Assembly (NCBI GenBank): GCA_007129635.1
Contig: SKVE01000083.1
Span: 1 to 7,936, forward strand
Source of the DNA: Planctomycetaceae bacterium
GTDB taxonomy: Bacteria; Planctomycetota; Planctomycetia; Pirellulales; Pirellulaceae
DNA length: 7,936 nt
Direction: 5' to 3'
The first letter of the stretch is position 1. Each line of letters starts with the position of its first letter. A program made the position numbers and the translations under genes. Positions 1 to 6,826 of the stretch are shown in pieces. Under the pieces are notes generated by a model. That model was not told the DNA's origin. It made no database searches and saw only the letters and a list, made by a program, of their open reading frames with translations.

Positions 1-33
1 CTAGTGCGGGCGGTTGACGACAATTCACGACGG

Positions 34-3000
34 CTAGTCGCCCCAAACGTCCTCCTGGCACCAGGCGGGCATTTGCGAACCGATGGGCAACGCCGCTGGG
101 CCGGGCCAGAACGGATCGTCCAAATCGACCTGGACCCCGACGTATCCGGTGGCTGGTCCGATCGGTCCGGGGTCGACCCAGACGCCATCGGGATCCAGTT
201 GCATCGTGCCTAGGTCCAGGTCCAGCGTCTTTCGCAGCAGTTCATAAGTGACCCAGACGCTTAGAAAATCGTTCTGGGCTTGCAGCAGATCGGACAACGC
301 GCTGACCGCGTCGCGAGCGGCCGTCGGGCCGGTCGGTTGCCGGCTGGCCTCCTGCAATCTGCGGATATCCTCGTTCAATTCGATCTGCAGATCGGCGGCC
401 CGCACGGCCTCGCGCCGGATCTCGAAGTTCTGTTGATTCAGTTTCACCGTTCGCAACGTATCGCGCAGATTGCGGTTGATCGCATCCTCGAACTGGTAGT
501 AACCCCGTCGAGCCTGTTGGTATTCGATCAGCGCCTGACGGTAGGTATTGCGTTCGGACAGCCGGATCAGCGGCGTATCGAAACGCAAACCGACTCGCAA
601 CGTACCGGTTGACGAATCCAGGCTGAACGGGTTGTTTCGATCGCGATTGCGGATATCTCCGCTGAACACGACATCCAGACTGCTCTCCAGATTATCCGCG
701 TTGAACTCGATCAATCGCCAGGTATCGACCAGCACCGCGCGGCGGTTCATCCAGTCGCGTCGGTTGGCCCGGGCGATCTCCAGGGCCATGGCCGGATGCA
801 GGTCGACGTCGACCAAAGATACCGTTTCGGCTCGATCTCGAGCTTGCATCAGAGATAACAGCAGCACGTTTTCGGACAGCTCGACCAGTTCCTGGGGGAT
901 GTCGGGCGAGATGTCCTGGCGGAACCGCTCGACGAATTGCTCCGGTGTCAGATCGGGACCATCGACGATCAACCGATCGATCCGCCGCTGGTAGTCATCG
1001 ACCTTTTCGGGCAATTCGTTCAGTTTGCCGGGCACGTCGATCATCGTGTCGATGAATTGAGCGAACAGACGTTTCAGCCGTCTCAACTGGATCTGTAGCG
1101 GCTGATCCGTCAGCACCTCGACATCGTCCGGCGAATATCGCCAGCGATCCAGGTCCACCAGCCAGGGATCGCGATCCAAGATCTCCGCCAGTTGGTCGGA
1201 AAAAATCTGACGTTCGGTAGCAAAAGCCTCGCGCATCCGCTGGATGATCGGCTGACGCTGCTCCAGTTCCACTTGCCTTAATTCGGTTATGTCCGCTTGA
1301 TATCGCCGATACAGTTGGCGAGTGATAGGATTGGTATCGGTGCGCATCCATTCCAGTTCGATCAGCCCCTCGGCGGTCAGTTGCTGTTCGGCGCGTTCCA
1401 CGTCGCCCAGCGCATCCCGCCAACGATGGTACCCGCTCAGACGATACAGCCAATCATCGCTGACGGAAATCTGTTGCAGGATTCTGTCCAGCAGTTCCTG
1501 GTCCCATTGGGCAGCGGCGGCGGCCGCTTCATCGCCGTTGGGACCGGTGGCTTCTGCGTATCGAGCTTCCAGCACCTCGCTTAGTTTGCGTGCCAGCTTC
1601 ATCCCGTCGGCCAAGATGCGGCGGATCTGAGCGTCTTCGCCGACCAGCATCGACTGACGGATCTCGCGGATCTCGTCCAGCAAATCACGCAGCTCCAACA
1701 GCCGCAGATGCTTCGCATCGTCCCAGATCATCGCCTGCCCCGGCGCGGGCAATAGTTCCAGGATCACGTCGCCGACCCGTTGTTGCAAGTCGCTGACGCG
1801 GTCCTGGATCGGCCGGATCTGCGGATCGATCAGACTGACTCGTTCCAGCATGGGATCCTCGATGCGAACGCACAGATCGGGTGGCAGGCTCAGCGAGATC
1901 TTGAATGCGTCCAGTTGACTCTGGTAGGCCACTTTCGAGTTGATCAGACGGCTCTCGGCATTCAGCATGGCCGTGCGGGCTTGGGCGACCTGCAACCGCT
2001 GGCGAACGATGCTCTCGCTCTGCTCGGGAATCGTCGTCATCAACTCCCGCAGATTAGCCATCAGGCGGAAGTAGTTGGAACGTAGCGCGTTCAAGTTGTC
2101 TCGCTGGTTACGGATCTCTTGTTCCGATTGCAGCAGACCCATGAATCCGCCGGCCTGGACGCCCCCGGTCCCAGCCGTCGGTCCCGTCCCCCCGGTTCCC
2201 AGCCGGACAAACGCGCTGCTGCCCAAGCCCGTGAAGCCCTCCAGGCCCGCACCGAAGACACCTCCCTGCCGCGACGCACCCGTCCCGGCTCCGCGGCCGG
2301 TCAAGACCTCAACGTAAAAGGCGCGGCGATATCGCTCCATCTGACGCACGTTGGCCAACAGCGTTCGTTCCGACAGCGTCAGACGTTCCAGCACCCGATC
2401 GCGTCCGGCTCGACGCAGCAGGGGCTGCAGGAGGGTAAAGTCCAACACGGTGCTGGTGCTGTAGTCGTTGGGGCCGGAAAACTGCCAAACTAACGAATTG
2501 GCAAACCCCACAACCATCTCGGAACCCGTCGCAAAGGCCCGACGCGCTTGCAACACAGGTAAACCTTCCAACGCCAAGACGCTCTGCGGGCCGGCTATCG
2601 GATTGCGCAACGGACCATCGGAACGATAGTGCGTGCTGTAGTTGCCAAAAAACTGCGTATCGAACCGAAATCGTTCGAAACTGACATCCAAAGCAGACAG
2701 GTATAAGGTCTCCAATTGTCGCTGATAGTTGTCCGAATGCAGCAGCGCCATCTGCACCGCACGGCGGGCGTCCAACACCAGCACGCCGTTTTCGTCCAAG
2801 GGCAAATGGATGTGCCATTGCGGATTCTGGACGTCACTGATCTGGCCATTGGCCATCCAGTGGGCGTATCCGCGTTTTCCGTCCACCCTCAGCATGAACT
2901 CGTGAGAGGCGGGATCGTCCTGGGGCATCGGCTCTCGGTCCGGATCGTATGGATTGAACATCCGCGATCGAGGATCGATCGCGATGGAGTAATCCGGCAT

Positions 3001-3141
3001 CTGCCAATGCGGGTGCGTGTTCTTCTCCTCGATGATGGCGTAGGCTTCCGAATCCGCCTGATTGCGGTAGAAGGCGCGCGGACACCCCACTAACCAGGGA
3101 ATCGCCAGCAGCAACAGCCAGCACCCACACGATCGCCGCAT
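34..3141 (-). CDS. Outsized TolC/OEP-family outer-membrane efflux lipoprotein
   Basis: Predicted outer-membrane channel component of a tripartite efflux or type I secretion system, 1035 residues. I start it at the ATG at 3141-3139 because that gives a clean lipoprotein signal peptide: basic MRRS, a Leu-rich core, then lipobox L17-V-G-C20. The start also lies 4 bases after the marR stop, with GAGGGG directly upstream. The start at 3198 would add 19 non-signal residues overlapping marR. Residues about 120-430 look like the first OEP half (LDARRAVQMALLHSDNYQRQ, later a long helical stretch, then FKISLSLPPD). Residues about 780-970 look like the second half (DLHPAMALEIARANRRDWMN, then GLRFDTPLIRLSERNTYRQA, then helices). 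Usual family length is about 450-550; the excess comes from a Gly-rich loop (about 282-336) and a charged helical insert (about 440-780). Family call is strong; substrate unknown. A periplasmic adaptor and pump gene would be expected beyond base 1. Confidence 0.88.
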   Translation of the reverse strand: MRRSCGCWLLLLAIPWLVGCPRAFYRNQADSEAYAIIEEKNTHPHWQMPDYSIAIDPRSRMFNPYDPDREPMPQDDPASHEFMLRVDGKRGYAHWMANGQISDVQNPQWHIHLPLDENGVLVLDARRAVQMALLHSDNYQRQLETLYLSALDVSFERFRFDTQFFGNYSTHYRSDGPLRNPIAGPQSVLALEGLPVLQARRAFATGSEMVVGFANSLVWQFSGPNDYSTSTVLDFTLLQPLLRRAGRDRVLERLTLSERTLLANVRQMERYRRAFYVEVLTGRGAGTGASRQGGVFGAGLEGFTGLGSSAFVRLGTGGTGPTAGTGGVQAGGFMGLLQSEQEIRNQRDNLNALRSNYFRLMANLRELMTTIPEQSESIVRQRLQVAQARTAMLNAESRLINSKVAYQSQLDAFKISLSLPPDLCVRIEDPMLERVSLIDPQIRPIQDRVSDLQQRVGDVILELLPAPGQAMIWDDAKHLRLLELRDLLDEIREIRQSMLVGEDAQIRRILADGMKLARKLSEVLEARYAEATGPNGDEAAAAAAQWDQELLDRILQQISVSDDWLYRLSGYHRWRDALGDVERAEQQLTAEGLIELEWMRTDTNPITRQLYRRYQADITELRQVELEQRQPIIQRMREAFATERQIFSDQLAEILDRDPWLVDLDRWRYSPDDVEVLTDQPLQIQLRRLKRLFAQFIDTMIDVPGKLNELPEKVDDYQRRIDRLIVDGPDLTPEQFVERFRQDISPDIPQELVELSENVLLLSLMQARDRAETVSLVDVDLHPAMALEIARANRRDWMNRRAVLVDTWRLIEFNADNLESSLDVVFSGDIRNRDRNNPFSLDSSTGTLRVGLRFDTPLIRLSERNTYRQALIEYQQARRGYYQFEDAINRNLRDTLRTVKLNQQNFEIRREAVRAADLQIELNEDIRRLQEASRQPTGPTAARDAVSALSDLLQAQNDFLSVWVTYELLRKTLDLDLGTMQLDPDGVWVDPGPIGPATGYVGVQVDLDDPFWPGPAALPIGSQMPAWCQEDVWGD

Positions 3142-3145
3142 CCCC

Positions 3146-3766
3146 TCAGCCTGTCTTGCGCATGGCAATGGCATCATGCATCTCCTCGCGATGTTCATCT
3201 TGTTTCTGGGGCGGACGATCCGGCCGATAAAGACGCAACGGCGATGACTCGGCGGCGTCCGCGCTGGACTTCACGGCCGACGCCGGGCATGCCGCACCCC
3301 ATCCGGCCAACTCGCGAAGCAACGTGGTCAACTCGGTTTGCTGCCTGTTCGAAAAGGAACGATCCAGCGAAGCCGTCAAGTCCTGCAGGTCATCGCCGAT
3401 CCGCGCCAACAACCGGCTTCCCTCGGGCTCGATCCCCCACACCTGACGACGGCGATCCAACTGGCAACGCCGGCTGGTCAACCAGCCTTGCTGGCGTAGC
3501 CGTTCCACCAAACTGCTGATCTGCGGCGGCGAAATACCGAGAGCGGCGGCCAGATCCCGCTGGACCCACCCCTGCGGTTCGGCCTGCTGACAGAGCCACA
3601 ACACCATGAACTCGGTGTCGTTCAGCCCCAGCACAACCAGCCGATCGGAGAGTAATCTTCTTAGCTGCCGATGGCACTGCGCCAAAAGCTGCACCGTCTC
3701 GCACAAGGCCGTCGCCCCCCCCTTGTGCCGGACCTCTCGATGCTCCCTTGCTTCAGGCACCATCAT
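3146..3766 (-). CDS. MarR-family transcriptional regulator
   Basis: Predicted DNA-binding repressor of 206 residues, cytoplasmic, probably dimeric. The winged helix-turn-helix is visible: residues 67-97 (WVQRDLAAALGISPPQISSL, then VERLRQQGWL) form the helix-turn-helix, and residues 98-115 (SRRCQLDRRRQVWGIEPEG) form the wing, with the family's characteristic D-R-R. Residues 22-60 are the N-terminal dimer helix (ETVQLLAQCHRQLRRLL) and the FMVLWLC helix. A C-terminal tail (about 160-206) rich in Ser, Pro and charged residues exceeds the usual 140-160-residue MarR length. The start is set by AGGAG at 3772-3776, 5 bases before an ATGATG pair; either Met is possible. It is the first gene of a unit with the TolC gene (4-base gap), so I infer that it represses its own promoter and the efflux gene until a small ligand binds. 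The ligand cannot be read from the sequence. Confidence 0.85.
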   Translation of the reverse strand: MMVPEAREHREVRHKGGATALCETVQLLAQCHRQLRRLLSDRLVVLGLNDTEFMVLWLCQQAEPQGWVQRDLAAALGISPPQISSLVERLRQQGWLTSRRCQLDRRRQVWGIEPEGSRLLARIGDDLQDLTASLDRSFSNRQQTELTTLLRELAGWGAACPASAVKSSADAAESSPLRLYRPDRPPQKQDEHREEMHDAIAMRKTG

Positions 3767-3814
3767 ACAAACTCCTCACCCCCCTGACGCACCCCTATCC
3801 AGACCAGGGGCCGT

Positions 3815-3824
3815 GATTCGAATC
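3815..3824. promoter_or_regulatory. Candidate MarR operator: 10-bp perfect palindrome
   Basis: GATTCGAATC is a perfect palindrome about 50 bases upstream of the marR start codon, where an autoregulatory operator would be expected. On the minus strand a TTGACG (3836-3831) lies just upstream of it and could be a -35 box, but no good -10 box follows at normal spacing. A second, interrupted inverted repeat overlaps: ATCGTTC (3822-3828) against GAACGAT (3852-3858). MarR proteins usually bind palindromes of about 16-20 bp, so this is shorter than ideal. The operator role is inferred from position only. Confidence 0.3.
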
Positions 3825-3894
3825 GTTCTTCGTCAACATCATTCGGAGACGGAACGATACGAACTTCAACGATTTTGCCGACTATCCGACTACT

Positions 3895-3917
3895 GCCCCC
3901 TGTTGGGGCTACTTTTT
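3895..3917 (+). terminator. Small hairpin plus T-run in the malQ leader
   Basis: GCCCC (3895-3899) can pair with GGGGC (3905-3909) around a 5-base loop, and T5 follows at 3913-3917 after three bases. This is the layout of a weak intrinsic terminator or attenuator read toward malQ. The stem is only 5 bp, so it may be chance. It lies about 110 bases before the malQ start and could only matter if the malQ transcript begins upstream of it. Confidence 0.25.
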
Positions 3918-4017
3918 GGCAAAACTTCGCGATGGTGACTTCGTGGCGGTTGCCCCCCTATCCCTGTTTGGGTTTGGGACTTCCAATGCGCACATGCAAT
4001 GTCAACTGGATTCCTGC

Positions 4018-4027
4018 GAGAAAGGCT
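4018..4027 (+). promoter_or_regulatory. Ribosome binding site that decides the malQ start
   Basis: GAGAAAGG spans 4018-4025, with GAG 7 bases before the ATG at 4028. The reading frame stays open upstream to 3875, but the 51 extra residues do not look like a MalQ N-terminus, whereas the residues from 4028 on (DNLQRWGIHPGFHDMFG) do. An ATG at 3986 with GGGA at 3976-3979 is the next best alternative. Confidence 0.5.
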
Positions 4028-5884
4028 ATGGACGACAATCTACAAAGGTGGGGAATCCATCCCGGATTCCATGATATGTTCGGGAACTGGCACGCCGCTT
4101 CGGCAGAGACGATCAACGCGTTGCGGGCTGCGATGCGGGTCGATTTGGAAGACACGAAGCAGGTATCGACGGTTGAGGTCCACATCGGATGGCACGGCGA
4201 GACAACACAAGTAGACGTAGCCGGCGAACTGGAGCTAGAGGATGGTACATCCCGGTGGATCGACCAGAGTTTACCCCCCGATCTGCCCGTCGGCTATCAC
4301 TGGCTGCAGCACGGCGATCAGGAAGTCAAAACGCTGGTAATCCAGCGGCCGGCAACCTGCCATTTCGATCCCGCGCTGCGGATCTGGGGACTGGCCGTCC
4401 AATTGTATGCGGCGCGCTACGAATCCAGTTGGGGAATCGGCGATCTGGCTGACCTGAAGCGACTGGCCCGCTGGGCTCGAGAATTGGGAGCCGGCGCGCT
4501 GCTGATCAATCCGCTGTCGGCCGCGGCGCCGATCATCCCGCAGCAGGCCAGCCCCTACTTCCCCTCCAGTCGCAGGTTCAGAAATCCCCTGTATCTGTGT
4601 GTTCCACGAGTTCCCGGTGCTGATCGGATCGCCCAGGAGATCGAAGCCGTGGCCGTTGATGCTCGGTCGCTGAACCGAGCGACGCGATTGGACCGCGACC
4701 GCGTTTTCGCCTGCAAGATGCAGGCGTTGCAGCGGATCTGGGAGCTGGTCGGCGCGGATTCGGGCTTCCAAGCGTATCAGACGCAGCAGGGGCAGGATCT
4801 GCAGGTCTTCAGCACCTACTGTGCGTTGGCCGAGCACTATAAAGGCGACTGGCGAGTTTGGCCGGCCGAGTTTCGAGACCCGGCTTCGGCGGCCGTGGGT
4901 CGATTCGCGACGGCCCACGAGGATCGGATTCGGTTCTATGCTTGGCTGCAATGGCTGCTGGATCAGCAATTGTCCGATGCTTCGACCGACCTGCCGCTGG
5001 TTCAGGATCTGCCCATCGGTGTCGATCCGGGCGGTGCGGACGCTTGGCAATGGCAGGATGTGCTTGCCCAGGGCGCGACCGTGGGAGCACCGCCCGATCT
5101 CTTCAATGCGGACGGTCAGAATTGGTGCTTGCCGCCGTTCATTCCTCACCGGCTGAAACAATCCGGGTTCCGGCCGTTCATCCAAACGATCCGAGCCGCC
5201 TTGCGGCATGCCGGAGGACTGCGGATCGATCATGTGATGGGCCTGTTTCGTCTGTTCTGGATCCCGGAAGGTTTTCCTGCGGACTCGGGTACCTACGTGC
5301 GATACCCGGCCGATGAACTGCTGGCGGTGGTGGCCGTCGAAAGTCACCGGGCTGGCGCTTGGATCGCCGGGGAAGACTTGGGCACCGTCGAGCCTCATGT
5401 GCGGCAGCGTTTGCAAGAGAACCGGATGCTGTCCTATCGGCTGATGTGGTTCGAGGAGCAATCGCCGCAGGATTACCCGCCGCTGACGATGGCCGCGATC
5501 ACCACGCACGATCTGCCCACCGTGGCTGGATTGTGGAGCGGCGCCGATTTCCACGCGCAACAGCAAATCGGACTCAGGCCCAGTCAGGATGGGTACCAGC
5601 AGGTGCGGCAACGGTTGAAACAGGCAGCCGGCTTGGACGACCACGCAACCGTCGAACAAGCGATCGAAGGGGCTTACAAGGCGATGGCCGCATCGCCGTC
5701 GGCAGTGTTGGTGGCCAACCTGGAGGACCTGGCGGCCGTTGAAGAGCGGCCGAATATGCCGGGTACCATCGATCAATGGCCCAATTGGTCGATCCCGCTG
5801 CCCGAATCCCTGGAACGTGTCGAATCGGCTCAGCTACCGCGAACCATCGCTCAAACGCTGGGATCGCGAATTTCACCGTCTTAG
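4028..5884 (+). CDS. malQ: 4-alpha-glucanotransferase (amylomaltase, GH77)
   Basis: Cytosolic enzyme that moves alpha-1,4-glucan segments from one maltodextrin to another, releasing glucose, in glycogen/maltodextrin metabolism; 618 residues. Residues 1-110 form a MalQ-type N-terminal region (LQRWGIHPGFHDMFG, then LPVGYHWLQHGDQEV). The GH77 barrel begins at IWGLAVQLYAARYESSWGIG (119-138) and continues with ASPYFPSSRRFRNPLYL (174-190). Catalytic residues read clearly by family alignment: nucleophile D401 in RIDH, acid/base E449 in GEDLG, and D495 in TTHDLPT. GAPPDLFNADGQNW (353-366) is also diagnostic, but the next residue is C367 where most members have Gly (GQxWG). Length is normal for the N-terminally extended subgroup (E. 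coli MalQ is about 694). It is divergent from marR, and no other glycogen gene is visible, so it appears to stand alone. The call is very secure; the exact start less so. Confidence 0.95.
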   Translation: MDDNLQRWGIHPGFHDMFGNWHAASAETINALRAAMRVDLEDTKQVSTVEVHIGWHGETTQVDVAGELELEDGTSRWIDQSLPPDLPVGYHWLQHGDQEVKTLVIQRPATCHFDPALRIWGLAVQLYAARYESSWGIGDLADLKRLARWARELGAGALLINPLSAAAPIIPQQASPYFPSSRRFRNPLYLCVPRVPGADRIAQEIEAVAVDARSLNRATRLDRDRVFACKMQALQRIWELVGADSGFQAYQTQQGQDLQVFSTYCALAEHYKGDWRVWPAEFRDPASAAVGRFATAHEDRIRFYAWLQWLLDQQLSDASTDLPLVQDLPIGVDPGGADAWQWQDVLAQGATVGAPPDLFNADGQNWCLPPFIPHRLKQSGFRPFIQTIRAALRHAGGLRIDHVMGLFRLFWIPEGFPADSGTYVRYPADELLAVVAVESHRAGAWIAGEDLGTVEPHVRQRLQENRMLSYRLMWFEEQSPQDYPPLTMAAITTHDLPTVAGLWSGADFHAQQQIGLRPSQDGYQQVRQRLKQAAGLDDHATVEQAIEGAYKAMAASPSAVLVANLEDLAAVEERPNMPGTIDQWPNWSIPLPESLERVESAQLPRTIAQTLGSRISPS

Positions 5885-5925
5885 GCTTCCCGCCCGGTAG
5901 GCAACTCCCTATAACTGTCCGAGCT

Positions 5926-5935
5926 AAAACGTTTT
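5926..5935. repeat. Perfect palindrome between malQ and the peroxidase gene
   Basis: AAAACGTTTT lies 40 bases upstream of the peroxidase start, in the 90-base gap after malQ. It could be an operator or part of a promoter region for the peroxidase, but it is short and A/T-simple, so chance is likely. No convincing terminator was seen after malQ in this gap, so cotranscription of malQ and the peroxidase is possible. Confidence 0.25.
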
Positions 5936-5974
5936 GGATAACTCAAAAAAAGACATGAAGGGAGATTGGTTGTG

Positions 5975-6529
5975 ATGGCAAGGTGTAACTTTCTTGCGGT
6001 CGGGTTTCTAGTGAGTCTGTTGGGGGCGGGAGCCATGGGATCGGACATCGGGCATACAGTGAAGACGTTGGACGGGAAAGAAGTCGATCTGAGCAAAGCC
6101 TACGATGGCAAGGTGCTGCTGATTGTGAACGTGGCCAGTCGCTGTGGTTTGACGCCTCAGTACGAGGGCCTGCAAGCATTGCACGAAAAATATCAAGAGC
6201 AGGGCCTGCGAGTGCTCGGATTTCCCTGCAATCAGTTCGGAGCCCAAGAACCCGGCACGGCCGAAGAGATCCGTGAATTCTGCTCGACGAACTACAACGT
6301 GACGTTCGACATGTTCGCCAAGATCGAGGTCAATGGTGACGGTGCTTCTCCCCTGTACCAGCAGTTGACGGCAAAGGACACCAACCCGAAGGGCGCCGGG
6401 AACATCACCTGGAATTTCGAGAAGTTCGTCATCGGACGCGACGGTCGCGTGGTCGCTCGGTTCGCCCCGCGCACCGGCCCCAGCGCCCCCGAGTTCATCG
6501 AGACGATCGAGACGGCACTCGGGAAGTAA
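5975..6529 (+). CDS. Secreted cysteine-type glutathione peroxidase family protein
   Basis: Thiol peroxidase of the GPx family, predicted to reduce hydrogen peroxide and organic hydroperoxides, 184 residues. A signal peptide is likely at residues 1-22 (CNFLAVGFLVSLLGAGAMG), so it should act in the periplasm or envelope. Signature blocks are intact: NVASRCGLTPQY with peroxidatic C57 (Cys, not selenocysteine), GFPCNQFGAQEPG with Q87, and ITWNFEKF with W146 and N147, completing the Cys-Gln-Trp-Asn active site. C103 in the EFCSTNYNVTF block matches the resolving cysteine of yeast Gpx3 (C82), which suggests an atypical 2-Cys, thioredoxin-type enzyme rather than a glutathione-dependent one. GGAG at 5961-5964 lies 10 bases before this ATG and 7 before a GTG at 5972, so the GTG start is also possible. 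It is 90 bases downstream of malQ on the same strand. The family call is secure; the physiological reductant is inferred. Confidence 0.95.
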   Translation: MARCNFLAVGFLVSLLGAGAMGSDIGHTVKTLDGKEVDLSKAYDGKVLLIVNVASRCGLTPQYEGLQALHEKYQEQGLRVLGFPCNQFGAQEPGTAEEIREFCSTNYNVTFDMFAKIEVNGDGASPLYQQLTAKDTNPKGAGNITWNFEKFVIGRDGRVVARFAPRTGPSAPEFIETIETALGK

Positions 6530-6557
6530 ACGCCTTCAGGGGTCACCTGCCAGGCGT
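6530..6557 (+). terminator. Stem-loop directly after the peroxidase stop codon
   Basis: ACGCCT (6530-6535) pairs with AGGCGT (6552-6557), and inside it CAGG (6537-6540) pairs with CCTG (6546-6549) around the loop GGTCA. The two stems are separated by a 1-by-2-base internal bulge. It begins at the base after the TAA. No T-run follows, so it is either a Rho-independent terminator lacking the U-tract or a 3'-end stabilising hairpin. Seen directly; function inferred. Confidence 0.45.
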
Positions 6558-6578
6558 GAACTGGTAGTATCGGCGGGT

Positions 6579-6651
6579 GGGGTCGGGAGTCGTTTCCGAA
6601 GCACCCGCTCTCCAGATGGTGGATCGTCGCCCGAAAACGACTCCCGACCCC
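6579..6651. repeat. Long inverted repeat, REP-doublet (REPIN)-like
   Basis: The left arm 6579-6598 (GGGGTCGGGAGTCGTTTCCG) pairs with the right arm 6632-6651 over 20 bp with one mismatch, the outer 17 bp being perfect. The spacer is 33 bases. Its GGGGTCGGGAGTC...GACTCCCGACCCC form recalls the inverted REP doublets associated with RAYT (REP-associated tyrosine transposase) genes, which begin with a G-rich GGGGTC-like head. No transposase is present in the window, so it would be a non-autonomous copy. The alternative is a large transcription-terminating hairpin, though it has no T-run on either side. Confidence 0.6.
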
Positions 6652-6708
6652 GTTGCGTCACCCAAGCAAGGCTACCTTGATTGACAAGAAACTCCTGGCC
6701 GGGTGCTT
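6599..6708. repeat. Inverted 9-mer linking the REP-like spacer to downstream DNA
   Basis: AAGCACCCG (6599-6607), in the spacer of the long inverted repeat, recurs as its exact reverse complement CGGGTGCTT at 6700-6708. The following bases (ACCGAAAAATG) loosely match the reverse complement of what precedes the first copy. In addition GTCGTTTCC occurs directly at 6589-6597 and again at 6757-6765. These suggest a second, decayed and partly inverted copy of the element between about 6700 and 6765, but each match is short. Confidence 0.35.
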
Positions 6709-6724
6709 ACCGAAAAATGCCTGT

Positions 6725-6748
6725 CCTTTTCTCCTTTTCTCCTTTTCT
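6725..6748 (+). repeat. Tandem repeat, three copies of CCTTTTCT
   Basis: The 8-base unit CCTTTTCT occurs exactly three times in a row, followed by a partial CTTTCTT, which gives a pure pyrimidine run of about 30 bases. Such a tract could vary in copy number by slippage. It lies about 160 bases upstream of the beta-helix gene start. Confidence 0.7.
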
Positions 6749-6826
6749 CTTTCTTGGTCGTTTCCAATGACAGTACGACGACGGACGTCATGTGATATGA
6801 TGAGAATCGGGACGCGCCTGTTTTGG

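Noticed and set aside
1..33. Terminator or next gene after the TolC stop
   Set aside because: Only 33 bases are available, with no clear hairpin, start codon or ribosome binding site on the minus strand.
995..1453. Other-frame open frame of 152 codons within the TolC gene
   Set aside because: It is a +1-frame shadow of the insert region with Arg/Ala/Gly-rich composition; no frameshift is needed to keep the main frame open.
3142..3198. Upstream start of the TolC-family protein at 3198
   Set aside because: It would overlap marR and put 19 polar residues before a lipoprotein signal peptide that starts cleanly at 3141.
3875..4027. N-terminal extension of MalQ from 3875
   Set aside because: The 51 residues do not resemble a MalQ N-terminus and no ribosome binding site precedes 3875. 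The ATG at 4028 has a purine-rich site and starts the family-like region.
4271..5776. Minus-strand open frame of 501 codons opposite malQ
   Set aside because: It lies wholly antisense to a gene with intact GH77 catalytic motifs. Its translation is rich in Arg, Gln, Pro and His with no recognisable domain, typical of a shadow frame in high-G+C DNA.
6579..6765. CRISPR array
   Set aside because: The repeats are inverted or short and unevenly spaced; there are no regular direct repeats with spacers and no cas genes.
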